Assembly (NCBI GenBank): GCA_030145585.1
Contig: JAQYVK010000044.1
Coordinates: 1-37,098 of the forward strand
Reading direction: 5' to 3'
Length of the DNA: 37,098 bases
DNA from: Desulfatiglandales bacterium
GTDB lineage: Bacteria > Desulfobacterota > DSM-4660 > Desulfatiglandales > HGW-15
Shown: piece by piece, positions 8,493-16,845 of the stretch
How positions within the stretch are numbered: the stretch's first letter is position 1
How the letters are laid out: each line of letters starts with the position of its first letter
The notes under the pieces: model-generated
Told to the model about the DNA's origin: nothing
The model's input: only the letters and a program-made list of their open reading frames with translations
Databases searched by the model: none
Translations under genes and position numbers: made by a program

Positions 8493-9137
8493 AGTGCACC
8501 ATCCGCAAATTATATAAAAATAAGACTAACTGTCCTTTAAACCTTTAGATCTATGTTCTTTCAGTTGAGTCAGACAAGATTCCGAAAAGCCCGCAGGAAA
8601 AAATCCTCCTGATTCTGAATCAGATTTGGGAGAGTATAGGGGAGTCATTTTTCCGTGTCAAGAAGGAGGTAAAGCAAAAAAGACTGAAGGCAGTTAAAAG
8701 AAAGCTGTAGGGTGTAAGGTATACGGTATATGGTCTTAGCTTAAGGCATAATAAGGCAAAAAACCCGGTTCGGTATGAACCGTGAACCATATACCTAACA
8801 CCTTAAACCTATGGCCTGCGTGAACAAGCCAGAATGCAACCCGTTTTGCTCTCTAATAAAGGACCAATTATTAAAAGGGGCCACTTACCATAGGGATGGT
8901 GGGAAAAAAGACGGTGGACCAATAAAAGACTCACAGTAATTAGAGACGCATTTTTTCCCTTCGGTCTTTTTACCCTGAGTACGTCGAAGGGCAGCCTCTA
9001 ATCTTTGGCTTTGAGTTTTTTATTGTCAAGTGCCTATTTTTAGGCTTTAATAGGAAAAAGTAAATGGCCTTAAAGGGGTTGATTATTAAAGATTCTGTCG
9101 AGGCAAGGGCCGTTTTTCAATAACCGATGGGGGAGTC
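8493..9137. other. Gene-free 645-bp region with foldback repeats
   Basis: No supported coding region. It contains the foldback at 8710-8809, a CCCTTCG / CGAAGGG stem within 8955-8995 inside an ATTAGAG / CTCTAAT pair, and a short GCCTA-TTTT-TAGGC hairpin near 9029-9043. It separates the minus-strand PurD-like gene from the plus-strand lipoprotein operon, so a promoter for the latter should lie here, but I could not pick a convincing one. Confidence 0.6.
8710..8809. repeat. 100-bp foldback repeat with nested hairpin
   Basis: The left arm GGTGTAAGGTATACGGTATA (8711 onward, continuing TGGT) is answered by GAACCATATACCTAACACCT (8784 onward). A perfect inner hairpin CGGTTC-GGTAT-GAACCG lies at 8766-8782. 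No open reading frame is associated. It resembles other short arms-plus-loop repeats in this window but shares no obvious core with them. Confidence 0.65.
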
Positions 9138-9914
9138 ATGAAGGTTTTTGTGCCCCTGATTTCAATAGGGCTGGCCATTTTAATTTTGGGAACCGGGTGC
9201 TCGAAGGAGGAAGAAGCACCGCCTCCTGCAAAAAAGCAGAAGGTTGTACAGAAAATCATCAAACCGCCACCCGAGACGATAAAGAACCCGGTGACCGCTA
9301 AAAAGCCTGAACCTGTAGCGAAGAAGGTCCCGGAGGCCAAGATACCGGCTGGTAAAGAGGCGGGATCGAAGCCGCCCGAGTCGGATATCCCTGAAAAAGG
9401 GGCCACATCGGGCAAAGAGCCCGGCATTTATTTGGTCAAAAAAGGGGAGAGCCTCGCCAGTATTTCAGGCCAGGCGGCGGTATACGGAAATCCTTTATCC
9501 TGGCCGATCCTTTTCCGTTACAACATGAATAAGCTCTCAGGCGTGGAATTGAAAGAGGATCTTCCGGACAGGATGATCCCTGAAGGGGTGAGACTGAAGA
9601 TAGTGACCCCTGAGGAAGTGAAGGACAATCTCAAAGAACGGGCCGACAAGTTTTGGGTTATCAATATTATATCCACCACAAACGGCAAGGAGGTTGTTCC
9701 CTCCGCGATCAAGCTTATCAAGGGTGGTTACTCGGTCTACATTACCAGCGCCATAGTGAAGGGGAAGTCCTATCAGAGGCTCCGTGTTGGGTTTTTCAAA
9801 AACCAGGCTGAAGCTGCCGCAGCAGGGAAAAAGGTTATGTCCTTGTTGAAAACCACCGAATTCTGGCCCACAACGCTAACAAAAAATGAGCATGAGGCAG
9901 TTGCCGGTTATTAA
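9138..9914 (+). CDS. Lipoprotein with LysM-like and SPOR-like regions
   Basis: 258 residues. The N-terminus is a lipoprotein signal peptide with lipobox ILGTGC, Cys21 being the lipidation site. A Pro/Lys-rich linker (about 25-90) likely spans periplasmic space. A LysM-like segment starts at IYLVKKGESLASIS (about 97-155), and a C-terminal SPOR-like domain (about 170-250) contains FWVINIISTTNGKE and YQRLRVGFFKNQAEA. Both domain types bind peptidoglycan, so an envelope role in cell wall anchoring or remodelling is likely. The ribosome site GGGGAG precedes the ATG. It is 64 bp upstream of coaBC and may be the first gene of that transcript. The domain names rest on pattern recognition; the LysM call is weaker than the SPOR call. 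Confidence 0.8.
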   Translation: MKVFVPLISIGLAILILGTGCSKEEEAPPPAKKQKVVQKIIKPPPETIKNPVTAKKPEPVAKKVPEAKIPAGKEAGSKPPESDIPEKGATSGKEPGIYLVKKGESLASISGQAAVYGNPLSWPILFRYNMNKLSGVELKEDLPDRMIPEGVRLKIVTPEEVKDNLKERADKFWVINIISTTNGKEVVPSAIKLIKGGYSVYITSAIVKGKSYQRLRVGFFKNQAEAAAAGKKVMSLLKTTEFWPTTLTKNEHEAVAGY

Positions 9915-9978
9915 AACCATCATTCGCCGGTGTTGGTATATCCTGTCCTAAAAAGATTCGGGACCAACTAAAGAGACT

Positions 9979-11178
9979 ATGAAAAATAAAAAAGTCATTG
10001 TCGGTGTGACCGGGGGAATTGCGGCCTATAAGGTTGCTGAACTGGTTCGACTCCTGGTGCGTGAGGGGGCTTCCACCAAAGTGGCCATGACGGCCCATGC
10101 AACAAAGTTTGTCACACCTTTAACCTTTGAGGCTTTGTCCGGGCAGAGGGTCGTGTCGGACATGTGGGAACCCGAAACCAAACCCATGGACCACATCACC
10201 TGGGGGCAGGATGCGAACCTGGTCGTCATTGCCCCAGCCACGGCTAATTTTCTCGCTCAAATGGCCCATGGGGTTGGCTCTGATTTTCTTTCCACCCTGA
10301 TCCTTGCGGCGACCGCCAAGATATTGGTCTGTCCCTCTATGAACGTTCATATGTATTCGAATCCCGCGGTCCAGGACAACATAAAGATCCTTAGGGAGCG
10401 GGGTTATTTCGTCATGGACGCATGTGAGGGGGAACTTGCCTGCGGGACAGAAGGGGCCGGCCGGTTGCCCGAACCGGAAGACATCCTGGACCAGAGCAAG
10501 GTGTTGCTCTCTGAGGGGGATCTTTCCGGTATGAGAATCCTTGTTACAGCAGGCCCAACCATGGAAGACATCGACCCGGTGCGATACATTACAAACAGGT
10601 CCAGCGGGAAAATGGGCTATGCCCTGGCCGATGCAGCAAGACTTCGGGGGGCGAATGTGACCTTGATCAGCGGGCCCACCTCTCTAAGGCCTCCAAGGAA
10701 TGTTCGCCTAAACAGGGTGAAGACAACAGATGAGATGAAACAGGCGGTATTTGCCTGTTACCAAGAAAACGATGTCATTATCAAGGCTGCAGCCGTTCTG
10801 GATTACAAACCGCGTAATAAAGTGGATCATAAAATAAAGAAGGAGGAGGGGAACCAATCCCTCGATCTGGTTCGGACACCGGATATCTTGGAAGAACTGG
10901 GCCGCGCTAAAGAAGACGCCAATTATTTGCTGGTGGGGTTTGCGGCTGAAACCGAAGATCTCCTCTCCAATGCAAGTCAAAAACTGGCGCGAAAGAACCT
11001 TGACATGATTGTGGCCAACGATGTGTCACGGGATGATGCGGGATTTGAAACGGACACAAATCTCGTCAGGATCATTTACCGTGATGGAGAAAGGGAAGAT
11101 TTGCCCCTGATGACAAAACAGGAGGTGGCGGATCACCTCTTGGGTAGGATCAAAAGGCTATGGGAAAAGGCATCTTGA
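9979..11178 (+). CDS. coaBC: Bifunctional phosphopantothenoylcysteine decarboxylase / phosphopantothenate-cysteine ligase
   Basis: 399 residues, normal for CoaBC. The N-terminal flavoprotein decarboxylase half has VTGGIAAYK, catalytic H72 (PMDHITWG), the PSMNVHMY substrate loop (PxMN) and C155 in ACGTEGAGRLPEP. The C-terminal ligase half begins near residue 184 with ILVTAGPTMEDIDPVRYITNRSSGKMG. The enzyme makes 4'-phosphopantetheine from 4'-phosphopantothenate and cysteine using CTP, a core step of CoA synthesis in the cytoplasm. All key motifs are present. The gene overlaps the next one by 19 bp, indicating translational coupling. Confidence 0.97.
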   Translation: MKNKKVIVGVTGGIAAYKVAELVRLLVREGASTKVAMTAHATKFVTPLTFEALSGQRVVSDMWEPETKPMDHITWGQDANLVVIAPATANFLAQMAHGVGSDFLSTLILAATAKILVCPSMNVHMYSNPAVQDNIKILRERGYFVMDACEGELACGTEGAGRLPEPEDILDQSKVLLSEGDLSGMRILVTAGPTMEDIDPVRYITNRSSGKMGYALADAARLRGANVTLISGPTSLRPPRNVRLNRVKTTDEMKQAVFACYQENDVIIKAAAVLDYKPRNKVDHKIKKEEGNQSLDLVRTPDILEELGRAKEDANYLLVGFAAETEDLLSNASQKLARKNLDMIVANDVSRDDAGFETDTNLVRIIYRDGEREDLPLMTKQEVADHLLGRIKRLWEKAS

Positions 11179-11876
11179 CCGTAGAAGAAGAGGTCAAGGA
11201 GATCATGGGCCAGTTAAAGAACCATATGAGCCTAAACCGATCAATGGGTCTGGAGTCCCCTCGCTTATCCCCCCAAGCCCGTGCGTATCTGGATGGCGGT
11301 CCTTCCCAGCCGATTTCTCTTGAGGATTTGCGAGAAGATATCGGGGATTGCAGAAGATGCAAACTCTACCAAGACAGGACCACCCTGGTCTTTGGTGAGG
11401 GTTCCTCAAAGGCTCGTCTTGTCTTTGTGGGTGAGGGGCCCGGGAGAGAGGAAGACCAGGTAGGGAGACCTTTCGTCGGTGAAGCGGGAAGGCTATTGAC
11501 CAAGATTATCGAAGCAATGGGGCTTTCAAGGGAATCGGTCTATATCTGCAACGTTGTAAAATGCCGGCCCCCGAAGAACAGGGATCCTGAAGGGGATGAA
11601 ATAGAAAGCTGTCTTCCTTTTTTAAAGCGTCAACTCAATCTGATCCAGCCCGACGTGATTTGTGCTCTCGGGCGGGTCGCTGCTCAGGCCCTTTTGGGCA
11701 AGGAATTTCGGATCACCCGAGAGCGGGGAAAGTGGCAATCCTTTATGGATATCCCCATGATGCCTACCTTTCACCCTGCATACCTCTTGCGGAATCCGTC
11801 CGCTAAACGAGAGGTCTGGGAGGATATCCAGGAGATCATGCGGCACTTGGGAATGGAGGTCAAAAGAGATGGGTAA
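11160..11876 (+). CDS. Family 4 (4Fe-4S) uracil-DNA glycosylase
   Basis: 238 residues. The four cluster cysteines are C64, C67 (DCRRCKLY), C135 (KCRPPKNRDP) and C151. The catalytic motif GEGPGREEDQVG (91-102) and the HPAYLL motif (205-210) are both canonical for type 4 UDGs. The enzyme removes uracil from DNA, the first step of base-excision repair of deaminated cytosine. A ~60-residue N-terminal region precedes the domain, as in SPO1 DNA polymerase-related UDGs. It starts inside coaBC and its stop overlaps the nfeD start by 8 bp. Together with the SMUG1-type gene at 36134, the window carries two different uracil-excision enzymes. Confidence 0.95.
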   Translation: MGKGILTVEEEVKEIMGQLKNHMSLNRSMGLESPRLSPQARAYLDGGPSQPISLEDLREDIGDCRRCKLYQDRTTLVFGEGSSKARLVFVGEGPGREEDQVGRPFVGEAGRLLTKIIEAMGLSRESVYICNVVKCRPPKNRDPEGDEIESCLPFLKRQLNLIQPDVICALGRVAAQALLGKEFRITRERGKWQSFMDIPMMPTFHPAYLLRNPSAKREVWEDIQEIMRHLGMEVKRDG

Positions 11877-13176
11877 AAAAACAATTATATGGATCGGTCC
11901 TTTTGCCCTGGCTTTGATCCTTTTTCAATTTTTGTATTGGGCACCTTCGGGATTGTCGAGCGAGGGTGAGGTCATGATCATAGACCTAGTCGGTGCGATC
12001 AGCCCGGGATCTGCCGCTTTTTTGAAGAAAGGCATCGAGGAGGCCGAAGAACGTGACGTCCATCTTGTCATCATCAGGTTGGATACCCCTGGGGGGCTCG
12101 GTTCTTCGATGCGCACAATGGTTAAGAGCATCTTGAATTCCTCTGTTCCGGTGGTCGTGTATGTGGCGCCCAAGGGTGCCGGGGCGGCGTCTGCCGGGGT
12201 TATGATAACGGTGGCCGGCCATGTTGCCGCCATGGCACCGGGTACGAACATCGGGGCTGCAAGCCCGGTAAGCATTGGAGGAGGGGAAATTCAAGGCACC
12301 ATGTCCACAAAGGTAATGAATGACATGGCATCCTATGGCAGGGGCATTGCCAAGGACAAAGGGAGAAACGCCGAATGGGTAGAGAAGGCGATCCGGGAGG
12401 CGGTATCCATCACCGCCCGAGAGGCCGTAAAGATGAAGGTGGTTGATTTGGTGGCAGAGGACCTAGAAGAGTTGTTGGAAGTTCTCGATGGGCGGGAGGT
12501 CGCGCTCAAGGATGGCAAAAAAATACTCAAAACGAAAGGCCTCACACAGAGTTTTTTCAAACCGGGATTCAGAGACGGGATTCTCAAAATGATCAGTGAT
12601 CCCAACATCTCCTTTATCCTTTTAATAATCGGAGCCGCCGGGCTCTATTTTGAGTTTTCTAATCCGGGCGCTATTTTCCCGGGCGTTATCGGGGCCATAT
12701 CCCTCATCATGGCCTTTTATTCCTTTCAGGCCCTTCCGGTCAATTACGCCGGTCTTATTCTCATTGCACTCGCCATCATATTCTTCATCGCTGAAGTCAA
12801 GGTAACGAGTTATGGGGTTTTGTCCATGGGTGGAGTCGTATCCCTCGCCCTGGGTTCCCTTATGCTCTTTGAAGATGTGAAGGTCTCGCTTAAATTGATG
12901 GCGCCGACCATTGTTTTGATTAGCGCCTTTTTTATTATTGTCTCAAGCCTCGCCTTCAGGGCGCATAAAACAAAGCCTAAAAGCGGGATGGAAGGCATGA
13001 TCGGATCAGCGGGTCTGGTTAAGGAGACGATCGACCCGGAAGGGCTGATCTTCATACATGGGGAATACTGGCGGGCCGTATCCGGGGAGAAGATCGAGCC
13101 GGGTGAACGGGTTCAGGTGGAAAACGCCGAAGGATTGGTTTTAACAGTAAAAAGAGCAAACGACAAAGAATCCTGA
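11869..13176 (+). CDS. NfeD-family membrane serine protease (ClpP class)
   Basis: 435 residues. It has an N-terminal signal or anchor helix (about 7-25), then a ClpP-like serine protease domain with the nucleophile S108 in [10 protein letters not shown] and likely catalytic K148 (MSTKVMND). Several membrane helices lie roughly between 243 and 360, with a C-terminal NfeD OB-fold from about 370. This is the long form of NfeD; characterised archaeal relatives cleave the C-terminus of the partner stomatin. The next gene is a slipin, the standard genomic partner. Expected role: membrane protein quality control or membrane microdomain organisation. Confidence 0.95.
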   Translation: MGKKTIIWIGPFALALILFQFLYWAPSGLSSEGEVMIIDLVGAISPGSAAFLKKGIEEAEERDVHLVIIRLDTPGGLGSSMRTMVKSILNSSVPVVVYVAPKGAGAASAGVMITVAGHVAAMAPGTNIGAASPVSIGGGEIQGTMSTKVMNDMASYGRGIAKDKGRNAEWVEKAIREAVSITAREAVKMKVVDLVAEDLEELLEVLDGREVALKDGKKILKTKGLTQSFFKPGFRDGILKMISDPNISFILLIIGAAGLYFEFSNPGAIFPGVIGAISLIMAFYSFQALPVNYAGLILIALAIIFFIAEVKVTSYGVLSMGGVVSLALGSLMLFEDVKVSLKLMAPTIVLISAFFIIVSSLAFRAHKTKPKSGMEGMIGSAGLVKETIDPEGLIFIHGEYWRAVSGEKIEPGERVQVENAEGLVLTVKRANDKES

Positions 13177-13217
13177 ACTGTCTTTTAATTTTGCATCAAG
13201 CACGAAAGGGGGTCAAC

Positions 13218-13961
13218 ATGTTTTATATCTTAGCGGCGGTCTTAATCATTTTCTTTCTCGCTTCGGCCATCAAGATTTTAAAGGAGTATGAGCGAGGCGT
13301 CATATTTAGATTGGGACGGGTGATCAATACCAAAGGACCGGGTATTATTATTATTATCCCGCTCATTGATAAATTGGTTAAGGTGAGCCTACGTCTGGTG
13401 ACCATGGATGTTCCATCACAGGATGTCATCACACGGGACAACGTCTCCGTCAAAGTCAACGCGGTCGTATATTTTAGGGTCATGGATCCCAACAATGCGA
13501 TCGTCGAGGTGGAGAATTTCCTTTTTGCCACGTCCCAGCTTGCACAGACCACCCTGAGGAGTGTGTGCGGGCAGGTGGAGCTGGATGAACTCCTCGCGGA
13601 GAGGGAAAAGATAAATACCCAGTTGCAGAGTATCCTGGACAAGAACACCGATCCCTGGGGAATAAAGGTCACGACCGTGGAGGTCAAACATATCGACCTG
13701 CCCCAGGAGATGCAGCGGGCCATGGCCAAACAGGCTGAAGCGGAGAGGGAGAGGCGCGCTAAAGTCATCAACGCAGAGGCTGAGTTTCAGGCCGCTACTC
13801 GCTTGGTAGAGGCCGCGGGCATTATTTCAAAACATCCAGAGGCCCCCCAACTCAGGTATTTGCAGACCCTGAAAGAGGTTTCTACGGAGAATAACTCCAC
13901 GACCCTATTCCCCATACCCATAGACCTTTTCAGGGTTTTTATGAAGAAGGAAGATAAATAG
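13218..13961 (+). CDS. Slipin (SPFH / stomatin-prohibitin family)
   Basis: 247 residues from the ATG at 13218, preceded by AAAGGGGG; an upstream in-frame TTG at 13191 has no good ribosome site. A single N-terminal membrane segment ([19 protein letters not shown]) is followed by the SPFH signature [14 protein letters not shown]...[13 protein letters not shown] and the long alpha-helical region with [17 protein letters not shown]. Such proteins form large membrane-bound oligomers. Placement 41 bp after nfeD is the conserved NfeD-slipin arrangement; the C-terminal hydrophobic [11 protein letters not shown] may be the NfeD protease target, by analogy with archaeal homologues. Confidence 0.95.
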   Translation: MFYILAAVLIIFFLASAIKILKEYERGVIFRLGRVINTKGPGIIIIIPLIDKLVKVSLRLVTMDVPSQDVITRDNVSVKVNAVVYFRVMDPNNAIVEVENFLFATSQLAQTTLRSVCGQVELDELLAEREKINTQLQSILDKNTDPWGIKVTTVEVKHIDLPQEMQRAMAKQAEAERERRAKVINAEAEFQAATRLVEAAGIISKHPEAPQLRYLQTLKEVSTENNSTTLFPIPIDLFRVFMKKEDK

Positions 13962-14023
13962 GGGGCGGAGAGTGTGGATAAGGGTTCCAAGAACATCAAT
14001 TCGTAAGGAAGGGGAATTTTTTT

Positions 14024-14866
14024 ATGGCAGATGAGGAGAAAAAAGAAGAGTCAGGAAAAGAAGAGGACATAAAGAAAGAGACAAAAGCAGGCAAAGAGGA
14101 GAAAGAAAAGGCAAAGAAAGAGAAGCCTGTAAAAGCAGAGAAAAAGCCGAAAGAAACGGGCAAGAAAGAGCCGGAAGCAAAGGCGGAGAAAGAGAAGAAG
14201 GAAAAACCAGGGGAAAAAGCAGAAAAAGGTAAAAAAGAGAAGGTCGAGGAAAAGGCCGAGGCAAAAGCAGAGAAGGAAAAAAAGGTAAAGAAAGAAGCGG
14301 CCGCTGAGGTGGGAAAAGAAGAAAAATTAGAAGTAGAAGCAAACGCTAAGGCGGAAAAAGAGGAGAAGATAGAGGAAGAAGCTGCCGCTAAGGCGGAAAA
14401 AGAAGAAAAATTAGAAGCAGCGGCGCCCGCAAAGGCAGAAAAAGATGAGAAGGTAGAGGCAGACGCAGTTGCAGAGAAAGAAGAGAAGGTAGAAGTAGAA
14501 GCTGCCGCTAAGGCGGAAAAAGAAGAAAAATTAGAAGCAGCGGCGGCCGTAAAGGCAGAGAAGGAAGAGAAAGAAAAAGGTGACAAGGAGAAAGAAGCAA
14601 CTGCAGAGTTAGGCAAAACAGAGAAGGTGAAGGGGGCAAAAAAAGAAGAAACAGAAAAGCCCCTGGATAAAAAGACGTCTAAGGGTACGGAGAAAAAGAA
14701 GGCACCCAAAGAAGGGGGGCGTACAAAGGAACTGAAAAAGAAAATCTTCCTGCTCCAGGAGAAGAAAAAGGCGGCGAGAGAAGCAAGGGACAAAAAACAA
14801 GTGGATATTTTTCGTCGCCGAATCAACCGCCTCAAAAAGAAGACCAGAAAAGTGGCTCAAGCCTAA
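14024..14866 (+). CDS. Lys/Glu/Ala-rich repetitive protein of unknown function
   Basis: 280 residues, made almost entirely of K, E and A up to about residue 230. Imperfect repeats of the type AAAKAEKEEKLEAAA recur between about 75 and 195. The C-terminal ~45 residues (from GGRTKELKKKI) are strongly basic, with spaced hydrophobics (LKKKIFLLQEKKKAAREA) suggesting a helix or coiled coil that may be the conserved functional part. No signal peptide or membrane segment. Ribosome site AAGGAAGGGG precedes the ATG, and a terminator follows. It is 62 bp downstream of the slipin gene. Nucleic-acid binding by the basic tail is possible but unproven. The antisense strand is also open over most of the length, an effect of the biased codons. 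Confidence 0.75.
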   Translation: MADEEKKEESGKEEDIKKETKAGKEEKEKAKKEKPVKAEKKPKETGKKEPEAKAEKEKKEKPGEKAEKGKKEKVEEKAEAKAEKEKKVKKEAAAEVGKEEKLEVEANAKAEKEEKIEEEAAAKAEKEEKLEAAAPAKAEKDEKVEADAVAEKEEKVEVEAAAKAEKEEKLEAAAAVKAEKEEKEKGDKEKEATAELGKTEKVKGAKKEETEKPLDKKTSKGTEKKKAPKEGGRTKELKKKIFLLQEKKKAAREARDKKQVDIFRRRINRLKKKTRKVAQA

Positions 14867-14882
14867 GAACGGCTCAGCATTC

Positions 14883-14928
14883 AAGCAGGCTCACAGGCTG
14901 AAAAGAGTGGGCCTGCTTTTGTTTTTTT
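14883..14928 (+). terminator. Rho-independent terminator after the Lys/Glu/Ala-rich gene
   Basis: AAGCAGGC (14883-14890) pairs with GCCTGCTT (14911-14918) and is followed by TTTTGTTTTTTT. It ends the transcript that includes the nfeD-slipin region and separates it from ispD. Confidence 0.85.
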
Positions 14929-15033
14929 ACTGTCATTCATTTGGGAGAACTTTTGGATAAGGATTCTTTCCCCTATAAGAAGAAACATGAAATTGGTTGG
15001 GACGCCGGTTGACATGTTGAAAAGGAAAGGGCC

Positions 15034-15750
15034 ATGCATAGCCCCATGAGGACAGTCGCCATTATACCCGCCGCCGGCGTGGGGGCGCGTATGGAAACTG
15101 ATAGGGCAAAGCAATTCCTGGATTTCCACGGGAAACCGCTTTTGACCGTTACTCTGGAAAAATTTCAGGATAGTCCTGCAATCCATGGAATTATTCTCGT
15201 TGTCCCGCAGGATCAGCTTGATTACTGTGCAAAAGAGATCATCGAGCCCTATCACCTCACCAAGGTGGAAAAGGTGATAAGGGGAGGGGCAAGACGACAG
15301 GATTCAGTCCGATTGGGAATCGAGGCCTCCAATGGGCACTACGAATTGATTTTAATCCATGATGGGGTTCGCCCTCTGGTTGATCCCGGGTTGATCGAAA
15401 AGGTTGTGGCCGCTGGAGAGAGAGAACGGGCTGTGATCACGGCTTTACCGGTCAAAGAGACGGTCAAGGAGGTGGATGGAAATGGCCGGGTCATAAAGAC
15501 CTGGGATCGGGGCCAGCTCCGGTTGGTGCAGACACCGCAGATTTTTCGATACGAAGATATCCTCAAAGCCCACCAGCTTGCGCTCCGGGAGGGATGGGAA
15601 GCAGTGACCGATGATGCCCTGCTGGTGGAGAAAATGGGCATACCCGTTAGAGTGATCGATGGGTCGGAAACCAATATCAAAGTAACAACACCCCATGATA
15701 TGGCTCTAGCGCGCCTGTTATGGAGAAGCGATCTCAAAAATACCAAATAG
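15034..15750 (+). CDS. ispD: 2-C-methyl-D-erythritol 4-phosphate cytidylyltransferase
   Basis: 238 residues. N-terminal IIPAAGVGARMETDRAKQFL is the nucleotide-binding signature of IspD, with KQF in place. GGARRQDSVRLGIEA and HDGVRPLVDPGLI follow in the usual order, and DDALLVEKMG and NIKVTTPHDMALA close the domain. It transfers CMP from CTP to MEP, the third step of the non-mevalonate isoprenoid pathway. The start at 15034 has AAAGGG directly upstream; a second in-frame ATG at 15046 is possible. The usual neighbour ispF is not fused or adjacent. It begins a plus-strand run continuing into hemC. Confidence 0.95.
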   Translation: MHSPMRTVAIIPAAGVGARMETDRAKQFLDFHGKPLLTVTLEKFQDSPAIHGIILVVPQDQLDYCAKEIIEPYHLTKVEKVIRGGARRQDSVRLGIEASNGHYELILIHDGVRPLVDPGLIEKVVAAGERERAVITALPVKETVKEVDGNGRVIKTWDRGQLRLVQTPQIFRYEDILKAHQLALREGWEAVTDDALLVEKMGIPVRVIDGSETNIKVTTPHDMALARLLWRSDLKNTK

Positions 15751-15871
15751 CCCGATCTCTATGCGTCCTGCTGTTCACCGTCCTTGACCTCGGACCATTT
15801 TTCTATTTTTGAGATGGCTTCTAACAACAAATAAACAGCCTGAAAAGCAAAGACTTTGGATAAGTGAACAG

Positions 15872-16795
15872 ATGAAGTTAAGAATAGGCACAAGAGGCAG
15901 TCCGTTGGCCCTTGCTCAGAGCAATTGGGTCAAGGAGAAAATCGAAGCAAAGTACCCGGATATCCAGATCTCCCTTTTAAAGATAAAGACCAAAGGGGAT
16001 AAGATTTTGGACTCCCCCCTGGCAGAGATCGGCGGGAAGGGTCTTTTTGTCAAGGAGATCGAGGAGTCCCTGCTAAAAGAGGAGGTGGATCTGGCTGTCC
16101 ACAGCATGAAGGATCTCCCGGCAGACATGCCGGAGGGCCTTCAAATTACCATATACCCGGAGAGAGAAGATCCCCGTGACGCGCTTGTATCAATAGGCTA
16201 TCAAACCCTATCGGCCTTGCCGGAGGGGTCGTCGGTAGGCACCGGCAGTCTTAGACGTTCGGCGCAGTTGCTTCATCTGAGACCTGACCTTCACGTGGTC
16301 CCACTGAGGGGGAATGTAGGGACCCGCCTCAGGAAACTGGAAACGGAAAATTTGCAGGCGGTCATCCTCGCCACGGCGGGACTCCGCCGCCTCGGGTTTT
16401 CAGACAGAATAAGCCAAGTCCTTTCCACTGAAGAGATTTTACCCGCTGTAGGTCAGGGCGCTCTTGGTTTGGAATTGAGACAGGATGATACAGCCACAAA
16501 AGAGGCGCTCCAATTCCTGAACCATGAAAGAACAGAGGTGACAGTCAGGGCTGAAAGGGCTTTTTTGAACAAACTGGAAGGGGGATGCCAAGTTCCCATT
16601 GCCGCTTACAGTCGCATTGAGGGAGAAAGCATAATATTGCAGGGTCTTGTAGCGGAATTGGATGGGAGCAGGGTCATCAAGGACGAAGTCAGTGGAAATA
16701 AAGGCAGCCCTGAAGATATCGGCACGACCCTCGCGGATAGGATTCTTGCAGCCGGTGGAGATAAGATTCTCGCGCAGATTTATGGTGCTGAATAA
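15872..16795 (+). CDS. hemC: Hydroxymethylbilane synthase (porphobilinogen deaminase)
   Basis: 307 residues from the ATG at 15872, matching the family length; the frame runs open to 15809 but the homologous start is MKLRIGTRGSPLALAQ. Diagnostic segments are DLAVHSMKDLPADMP, GTGSLRRSAQL, PLRGNVGTRL and LEGGCQVPIAAY, whose Cys carries the dipyrromethane cofactor. The enzyme polymerises four porphobilinogen molecules into hydroxymethylbilane. The cobA-hemD fusion follows 50 bp later, so the products act in sequence to give uroporphyrinogen III and precorrin-2. Confidence 0.97.
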   Translation: MKLRIGTRGSPLALAQSNWVKEKIEAKYPDIQISLLKIKTKGDKILDSPLAEIGGKGLFVKEIEESLLKEEVDLAVHSMKDLPADMPEGLQITIYPEREDPRDALVSIGYQTLSALPEGSSVGTGSLRRSAQLLHLRPDLHVVPLRGNVGTRLRKLETENLQAVILATAGLRRLGFSDRISQVLSTEEILPAVGQGALGLELRQDDTATKEALQFLNHERTEVTVRAERAFLNKLEGGCQVPIAAYSRIEGESIILQGLVAELDGSRVIKDEVSGNKGSPEDIGTTLADRILAAGGDKILAQIYGAE

Positions 16796-16845
16796 GCGCC
16801 CGAACTGTTCAGGCACCTCCCAAAAAAACAGCAGGACTTAAAGAC

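Noticed and set aside
13996-14835. Minus-strand 279-residue Ser/Phe/Leu-rich frame opposite the Lys/Glu/Ala-rich gene
   Set aside because: It is the mirror of a gene made of AAR/GAR codons, has no ribosome site, and looks like low-complexity shadow sequence.
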